Below are positions 59,280-64,000 of a DNA stretch of 64,000 nucleotides, piece by piece. Position numbers and translations under genes: made by a program. The DNA is taken from contig JAHBVJ010000009.1 of NCBI GenBank assembly GCA_019637615.1, positions 163,006 through 227,005 on the forward strand, read 5' to 3'. How positions within the stretch are numbered: position 1 is the stretch's first letter; each line of letters opens with the position of its first letter. Origin of the DNA: Anaerolineae bacterium. Its GTDB lineage: Bacteria > Chloroflexota > Anaerolineae > Aggregatilineales > UBA2796. The notes beneath the pieces are model-generated. The model ran no database searches. It saw only the letters and a program-made list of their open reading frames with translations, and was not told the origin of the DNA.

Positions 59280-60608
59280 CTACGGCAGCGTCGATACATT
59301 TTTCGCAGCGCCTTCTTCTTTCTGTCGCCGCGATAACGCCTGTGCCGAATTCAAGAACGTCCGGATTTCCTCGATCTGGGTAGCGCTTGGCGGGGCAAAA
59401 TCGAGTGCCTGCTGATAAGCAATCGTCGCTTCTGCGAACTGGTTCAGCGCGAAGTGGGCGCTGGCGACCATGCTGAACACACGATAATCGGTGATCGGGT
59501 TGCCGTCGGTTTCCGCCGCGCTCATCATCTGCTCGACGGCGTCGATAGTCTGCTCATACTGCTTCTGGCGGAAGTACGCCCGCGCGATCTGGTAATAGAT
59601 CAGCACTTCCATCGGATGATACGGGTTGTATGTCAGCGCGGCCTGATACGCCTCGATAGCGTTGTCATAGCGCTCCAATCGGAACCACAACTCGCCCAAC
59701 GTCTCATGAATTCGCGACCACGTCACGTCGATTCCCTGCGGACGCCGCGACTCGTTCAAAAACTGCATCAAATATTCGATGGCCTCGCGCTCCCGCCCCG
59801 TGATGCTGGCGAGCAGATTACCGATTGTCTGGTGCGCCTCTGCCAGCGTCGAACGGTACTCAGGGTTCAGCAGCTTGACGGTCTTCAACGCCTCGTGAGC
59901 AGCTTCTAGCGCCTTCTCCATTTCCTGCTGTTCGCTGAACGCCCGACTGCGCAGCAAGTGCAGCCGCGCCAGCCACCCCGACGACTCCCGATGCGGGTAC
60001 ACCAGCGCCGCCCGCGAGAACAGCGTCAGCGCTTCGTCAGGATCGCGCCGTTCCATCAGCGCGATGAAGCCGAGCCGCTCATAACATAGCGCCGTCAGCG
60101 CAGGCAGCGTCGTGCGTTTGAACAGCGCCTCGCGGAACTTCTCCTCAGCGGTGATCACCAGATCGCGGCTCAAGAGGATGCGCCCCCACTGATAGTAAAT
60201 CCACCCCATATTCTCGTAGTTGGGATCGGCTTCCAGCGCGGCATGATACGCCGCCAACGCGCGATCCGTATCGGTGCGGTCAGCGAATCCCACTTGCGCC
60301 AGCTCGTACCGCCCGAAATAGATGTCGCCCAACAGCGCCTGATAGTTAGCTTGTTGCTGCAACGCCGGAGCCGGTTCCAGCGCGGCTTGCATATCGACCA
60401 GCGCCTCTTCCGGACGCGCGGAGATCAAACGGGCATGAGCACGCCGGATGAGCAGTTCGATCCGTTCGGCAGGATGCGCATTCTCTCGGTTGAACAGCCA
60501 CGCGATCTGCGATTCGACGCGTTTCACCTCGCCCTTGCCCAACCAGCGATCAACCTGCTCTAACTGCTGCTGGAAGCGCCTAGAAAATGCGGTTGTTGTA
60601 TAGTTCAA
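59280..60608 (-). CDS. Tetratricopeptide repeat protein
   Basis: A 442-residue helical protein with TPR units recognisable throughout (RALAAYHAALEADPNYENMGWIYYQWGRILL, NAIEAYQAALTYNPYHPMEVLIYYQIARAYFRQKQYEQTIDAVEQM, EATIAYQQALDFAPP), probably around ten. TPR proteins are interaction scaffolds; no enzymatic part is visible. The start is a TTG at 60608, 2 bp after the plsX stop, with GATGAGAG as a possible RBS. It is thus the second gene of a plsX operon; a link to lipid synthesis is possible but unproven. Confidence 0.82.
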   Translation of the reverse strand: MNYTTTAFSRRFQQQLEQVDRWLGKGEVKRVESQIAWLFNRENAHPAERIELLIRRAHARLISARPEEALVDMQAALEPAPALQQQANYQALLGDIYFGRYELAQVGFADRTDTDRALAAYHAALEADPNYENMGWIYYQWGRILLSRDLVITAEEKFREALFKRTTLPALTALCYERLGFIALMERRDPDEALTLFSRAALVYPHRESSGWLARLHLLRSRAFSEQQEMEKALEAAHEALKTVKLLNPEYRSTLAEAHQTIGNLLASITGREREAIEYLMQFLNESRRPQGIDVTWSRIHETLGELWFRLERYDNAIEAYQAALTYNPYHPMEVLIYYQIARAYFRQKQYEQTIDAVEQMMSAAETDGNPITDYRVFSMVASAHFALNQFAEATIAYQQALDFAPPSATQIEEIRTFLNSAQALSRRQKEEGAAKNVSTLP

Positions 60609-60610
60609 GG

Positions 60611-61627
60611 TTAACTCTCATCCCCATCGCCAACATCGCGTGCCATGCCCTCGCGGATGGCTTCTACTAGTTTACCGTCAACCGCCCGATGTGCTTGACT
60701 GATGGCGTTCTTGATGCCTTTGGCATTCGTACGCCCGTGCCCGATGATGACCACCCCGTTCACGCCGAGCAGCGGTGCGCCGCCGATTTCAAACGGGTCA
60801 GCCTGCCGATAAATCCCGCGCAGCACGGGGCGCATTAGCAGCGCGCCGATCATCGCCAGCGGGCTTTTCCTGACTTCCCGCTGCAAGATGCTGAACAACA
60901 TGCTCCCGATGGCCTCCATCGACTTGATCGCGATGTTACCGACGAAGCCGTCCGCCACCACCACATCGGCCTTACCCGCCAGCATTTCCTTCGGCTCCAC
61001 GTTGCCGATGAAGTTCAGCGCGGTTTTGCGCAGCAGGTCGCCCGCCTCGCGCACCAGTGTATTGCCCTTCGAGTCTTCCTCGCCGTTCGCCAGCAGGCCG
61101 ACGGTGGGATTCGGCTGCTTGAGCACATTTTGCGCGTAAATGCTGCCCATGATCCCGAACTGCACCAGCCATTCGGGGCGGCAGTCCGTGTTCGCGCCGA
61201 GGTCAACCGCCACAATCGTTTTGTCGTCCGTATTGATCAGCGAGGTCAGCGCCGGACGCTTGACGCCGGGGATGCGCCGCAGCGAATACAACGTCGCCAG
61301 CGCCAGCACCGCGCCCGTATTGCCAGCCGTCACGAAGGCGTCGGCCTTGCCATCCCGCACCATGTTCATGCCGACGAACATGGACGACTCTTTCTTGGTT
61401 CTCCCGACATCGCTTGGATGGTCTTCCATCGTGATCGTCTGAGTCGTAGCGACGATCTCTAGCCGCAAGCCGTCGGTTTTGTATTTCGCCAGTTCAGCTT
61501 CAATCTTCGGTTTGTCGCCCACGAGGATGAGCGTATCAGCGGGGTACAACCGCGCCGCTTGGATAGCGCCATCAACATCGGGCACGGGGCACGTATCGCT
61601 GCCCATCGCATCTAACACAATTCGCAT
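60611..61627 (-). CDS. plsX: Phosphate acyltransferase PlsX
   Basis: PlsX moves the acyl chain from acyl-ACP to phosphate, giving acyl-phosphate for phosphatidic acid synthesis. The 338-residue protein has family motifs: MRIVLDAMGSDTCPVPDVDGA, the substrate region MFVGMNMVRDGKADAFVTAGNTGAVLALA, ALTSLINT and VVADGFVGNIAIKSMEA, and GGAPLLGVNGVVIIGHGRTNAKGIKNAI. The frame extends to 61696, but the ATG at 61627 gives the standard start. It lies divergent from nrfH, with 280 bp between. The usual partners plsC, fabD or acpP are not adjacent; a TPR gene is. Confidence 0.92.
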   Translation of the reverse strand: MRIVLDAMGSDTCPVPDVDGAIQAARLYPADTLILVGDKPKIEAELAKYKTDGLRLEIVATTQTITMEDHPSDVGRTKKESSMFVGMNMVRDGKADAFVTAGNTGAVLALATLYSLRRIPGVKRPALTSLINTDDKTIVAVDLGANTDCRPEWLVQFGIMGSIYAQNVLKQPNPTVGLLANGEEDSKGNTLVREAGDLLRKTALNFIGNVEPKEMLAGKADVVVADGFVGNIAIKSMEAIGSMLFSILQREVRKSPLAMIGALLMRPVLRGIYRQADPFEIGGAPLLGVNGVVIIGHGRTNAKGIKNAISQAHRAVDGKLVEAIREGMARDVGDGDES

Positions 61628-61740
61628 AGTTTTCTCAATGGATGAAAGCGGATTCAACTGGCGCAGATCATAGCGTAGGTCAGGGGGCGCGACCAAAGCT
61701 AGTACGAAATACGTATTTTTCTTGCCCCGATAGCGCGAAT

Positions 61741-61782
61741 TTGATCTAGATCAAAGATCAACCGTTTCCCCGCTTTTAAAAT
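61741..61782 (+). promoter_or_regulatory. FNR/CRP-type box and -10 of the nrfHA operon (class II layout)
   Basis: TTGATCTAGATCAA (61741-61754) matches the FNR consensus TTGAT-N4-ATCAA exactly. A -10 element TAAAAT lies at 61777-61782. With the start site about 7 bp after it (~61789), the box is centred at -41.5, the classical position of class II FNR/CRP-activated promoters. Predicts oxygen-responsive induction of nitrite reduction. Leader ~120 nt. Confidence 0.72.
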
Positions 61783-61907
61783 GTAAAGGTGGAATCCATG
61801 ACTATCTGAATGGAGGAGCATGATTTTCTGAGTTTTCACCTGCCAAGTTCAACGCTGTTCCAAACTGATCCTATGTACCCTGCACAACGAAAGGAGGTAA
61901 GTGTTGG

Positions 61908-62387
61908 ATGGCCTCTCAAACCCCTCGTTCTCGCGCCCGCGTACTCTTGCCAGTGATGTTCATTTTGGCTGGCCTGTTCGGTGCAATTGTTGGTCTAGGT
62001 GGCTTCACCTTCATCTATGCCAAGGGCGACTCGTATCTGACGGATGATCCAGCCGCCTGCGCCAACTGTCACGTCATGCGCGATGTCTATACCGCGTGGA
62101 GTCGTGGCAGTCATCGTGCTGTCGCTGGCTGCAACGACTGTCATACCCCGCACGACAACATCGTTGCCAAGTATGCCGTAAAAGGCATCAACGGCTTTAA
62201 CCACAGTCTCGCCTTTACCACCGGCAACTTCCACGAACCGATCCGCATCACATCGATGAATCGCGATGTTGCCCTGCACAATTGCCAGAGCTGTCATGCG
62301 GAAGTCACCGCCATGATCAACCATTCCGGCAATAAAGAGCCGCTAGATTGTCTTAAGTGTCATTCCAGAGTAGGTCACGACGAATAG
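61908..62387 (+). CDS. nrfH: Cytochrome c nitrite reductase small subunit NrfH
   Basis: NrfH is the membrane quinol dehydrogenase that hands electrons to NrfA. The 159-residue protein has an N-terminal TM anchor (residues ~12-36) and four c-type haem motifs: CANCH (51-55), CNDCH (75-79), CQSCH (126-130) and CLKCH (148-152). The first is followed by V-M, giving CxxCHxM as in characterised NrfH. AGGAGG lies about 10 bp before the ATG. nrfA follows after 16 bp. The small haem protein and its partner together form the NrfHA complex on the outer face of the membrane. Confidence 0.92.
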   Translation: MASQTPRSRARVLLPVMFILAGLFGAIVGLGGFTFIYAKGDSYLTDDPAACANCHVMRDVYTAWSRGSHRAVAGCNDCHTPHDNIVAKYAVKGINGFNHSLAFTTGNFHEPIRITSMNRDVALHNCQSCHAEVTAMINHSGNKEPLDCLKCHSRVGHDE

Positions 62388-62403
62388 TTAGGAGCATGAA
62401 CTT

Positions 62404-63741
62404 ATGTCAAAAACGATAGAAAGCCGACCTCGCCGTTATCTATTTTTGGGGTTGGTAGCCGCCTTTATACTGGGGGGCGTCCTCATGATCGGCATCGGCG
62501 CGCTGCTCGTCAACATCACCGAGCGTCAGGCCGAAGGCCGTGTTCCCCTCGCCCAGATTTCCGCCATCCCCGAAAACGAACTTGATCCCGCTGTTTGGGG
62601 CGTCAATTTCCCTTCCGAATATGACTCGTTCCTGAAGATGCAAGATGACACCGTCAGCACCGCTTACGGCGGCTCCAAGCCCATCAATAAGCTGGAGCGC
62701 TTCCCGCAGCTCGTCCAACTGTGGGCGGGCTATGCCTTCAGCGTCGATTTCAACGAGGAGCGCGGTCACTACTACGCCCTCATCGATCAGAAGAAAACCA
62801 AACGCCAAGAAGTCGTCAAGCAGCCCGGAGCCTGCGCCAACTGCCACTCGGCGGAAGCTCCCCAGTTGATCGCCGCGATGGGTTGGGAAACCTTCAACCA
62901 CACCCCCTATGCCGAACTATCCGACAAGCTGCATACGGGCACCTCGTGCGCCGACTGTCACGACCCGAAAACCATGAGTCTGCGCATCACGCGTCCTGCC
63001 TTCGTCAACGCCATGAGTGTACGCGGCATCGATGTCACCAAAGCCACCCGTCAAGAGATGCGTACCTACGTCTGCGCGCAGTGTCACGTGGAATACTACT
63101 TCGCGGGCGATAACAAGGTGTTGACCTTCCCGTGGAAGAATGGCACGTCCATCGATGACATCGACAAATACTACGAGGAGATCAACTTCAAAGACTGGAC
63201 TCACAAGGAAGCTGAAGCACCCATGATCAAGATTCAGCATCCAGAGTTCGAAATGTACACCAGCAGCCTGCACTACAAATCCGGCGTCTCCTGCGCGGAT
63301 TGCCACATGCCCTACGTGCGTGAAGGCTCGCGTAAAGTGACCGATCACTGGATTCGCAGCCCGATTACGCATGTGAATGATTCCTGCCAGACCTGCCACA
63401 AGCAGGATGAGCAAGCCTTACTTGATCGCATCAGCACCATCCAGAACAAGACCGCCGAACTCTCCCGCACCACGGAAAAAGCCTTGCTCGATGCGATGGA
63501 GGCCATCAAGGCCGCCAAAGCCGCCGGAGCCACCGACGATCAGCTCAAGGATGCCCGCTGGCTCTATCGCCGCGCCCAAATGCGCTGGGATTTCGTGTTC
63601 TCGGAAAACAGCACCGGCTTCCACAGCCCGCAAGAATCAGCGCGTGTGCTTGCCAACGCCATCGATCTCGCGCGTCAGGCGCAGTTAGGTGCCGTCAAAG
63701 TCACGCCCTCAACGCAGCCCGCCCGCACCTCGACCGACTAA
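62404..63741 (+). CDS. nrfA: Ammonia-forming cytochrome c nitrite reductase NrfA (five CxxCH)
   Basis: NrfA reduces nitrite to ammonium with six electrons. The 445-residue protein has an N-terminal hydrophobic anchor (residues ~12-36) and five haem-binding motifs: CANCH (144-148), CADCH (182-186), CAQCH (224-228), CADCH (297-301) and CQTCH (328-332). NrfA landmarks are clear: QCHVEYYF (calcium/active-site region), FPWKNG, GVSCADCHMPY and the distal His in HWIRSP. The unusual point is haem 1: most NrfA use CxxCK with lysine as ligand to the catalytic haem, whereas this protein has CxxCH. The variant is known from some Campylobacter-type NrfA. A stable hairpin lies after the stop. Confidence 0.9.
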   Translation: MSKTIESRPRRYLFLGLVAAFILGGVLMIGIGALLVNITERQAEGRVPLAQISAIPENELDPAVWGVNFPSEYDSFLKMQDDTVSTAYGGSKPINKLERFPQLVQLWAGYAFSVDFNEERGHYYALIDQKKTKRQEVVKQPGACANCHSAEAPQLIAAMGWETFNHTPYAELSDKLHTGTSCADCHDPKTMSLRITRPAFVNAMSVRGIDVTKATRQEMRTYVCAQCHVEYYFAGDNKVLTFPWKNGTSIDDIDKYYEEINFKDWTHKEAEAPMIKIQHPEFEMYTSSLHYKSGVSCADCHMPYVREGSRKVTDHWIRSPITHVNDSCQTCHKQDEQALLDRISTIQNKTAELSRTTEKALLDAMEAIKAAKAAGATDDQLKDARWLYRRAQMRWDFVFSENSTGFHSPQESARVLANAIDLARQAQLGAVKVTPSTQPARTSTD

Positions 63742-63758
63742 GCCGAGGTGTCATCACT

Positions 63759-63789
63759 CGGCCTATTCAACCCCGTGTTGGATAGGCCG
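63759..63789 (+). terminator. Hairpin after nrfA
   Basis: CGGCCTATTCAA (63759-63770), 7-nt loop, TTGGATAGGCCG (63778-63789), with one mismatch (T-G wobble). Directly follows the nrfA stop; no strong T-run. Confidence 0.6.
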
Positions 63790-63844
63790 CTAGTCAACCG
63801 TTAATCTGAGCTTGGATAGCCACATCATCGGCTGTTGTAATGCG

Positions 63845-63960
63845 GGGAGTCCCGCAAGGGCTTCGTTCTCGAAGTCTGACGCTCATGGTGGTTCACCAAA
63901 TAAGGTGGGACTACGCCGATCACGCCAGCCTTTTCTTGAGTCCCGCAGATACGGTATTGA
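63845..63960. repeat. Interspersed repeat family 1, copy D (diverged, near the window end)
   Basis: GGGGAGTCCCGCAAGGGCTTC, then GTTCTCGAAGTCTGAC (matching the left module of copy C), ATGGTGGTTCACCAAATAAGG, ACTACGCCGATCACGCCAGCC (as in copy A), TTTTCTTGAGTCCCGCAG. The CCCGACAAT palindrome is missing or replaced. The last ~40 bp of the window show no gene. Confidence 0.65.
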
Positions 63961-64000
63961 AAGTCAAGCAATCAAAGTCCCTCGATGGGGGTCAAAATCA

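Noticed and set aside
1..64000. tRNA, rRNA, CRISPR arrays, integrase or transposase genes
   Set aside because: I looked for them and saw none; the repeats present are short hairpin elements without spacers or coding genes.

Overview
The window reads as a 64 kb piece of a bacterial chromosome, most likely from a Chloroflexota (Anaerolineae-like) organism. That placement is an inference. It rests on the gene mix (a geranylgeranyl-reductase family flavoprotein, a polyprenyl synthase, an F420/flavin PPOX protein, NrfHA, a branched-chain amino acid ABC operon, many TPR proteins) and on moderately high GC; no rRNA or tRNA gene is present to confirm it. There is no plasmid or phage backbone and no CRISPR array. 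Most of the window is ordinary metabolism and transport, broken by AT-rich or repeat-bearing gaps. Region by region: 1-1.8 kb is an AT-rich island with a 5'-truncated gene and a caspase-like protease gene, both ending in a death-like effector-associated domain (EAD); this is the best candidate for a biological-conflict or cell-death module. 1.9-10.2 kb holds an HSP90-family protein, two tandem paralogues followed by an AraC regulator, a DUF1801 gene, a membrane protein/HTH pair with a palindrome over its promoter, a quinone-oxidoreductase-like MDR enzyme and a DUF2000 gene. 10.2-11 kb is non-coding. 11-15.7 kb carries an ABC-F ATPase and an operon of a class-I glutamine amidotransferase-like hydrolase, an alpha/beta hydrolase and lysA. 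15.8-22.7 kb carries a geranylgeranyl reductase-like gene, a sugar isomerase, citrate synthase with an attenuator-like leader, a CorC/CNNM protein, a GAF histidine kinase and a degenerate ImmA-like protein.

22.7-35 kb holds a methyltransferase with a tiny membrane ORF, serA, a receiver lacking its phospho-acceptor, a DUF4037 gene divergent from a two-gene unit (winged-helix-like protein plus zinc-ribbon SMC-like ATPase), a hydrolase, a frameshifted membrane gene, YitT and an M24 peptidase. 35-46.4 kb holds an orphan peptide-type binding protein, a Nudix hydrolase, a Ca2+/H+ antiporter, a polyprenyl synthase behind a near-perfect promoter, and a MocR regulator divergent from PaiB-like and NimA-like flavoproteins. 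46.4-53.2 kb holds a membrane-anchored MutS-like ATPase, DUF4230, a CoiA-like protein, a response regulator and two unknown proteins. 53.7-59.2 kb is a complete liv-type ABC operon. 59.3-63.7 kb holds plsX with a TPR gene, then nrfH-nrfA for ammonia-forming nitrite reduction, behind an exact FNR-type box 41.5 bp upstream of the predicted start site.

Two interspersed repeat families run through the gaps. One carries paired hairpins, one of them CCCGACAAT/ATTGTCGGG. The other is rich in AGCACT-type motifs, contains a hairpin with a covarying base pair, and three times abuts the stop codon of a minus-strand gene. Between these repeats, at about 10.6 and 32.2 kb, lie two homologous ~307-bp non-coding units. 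Each is preceded by the same TTGACT-16-TAGAAT promoter and ends in a conserved hairpin block. I read them as a possible new structured RNA family. With the EAD/caspase island and the SMC-like two-gene unit, they are the most novel features here.
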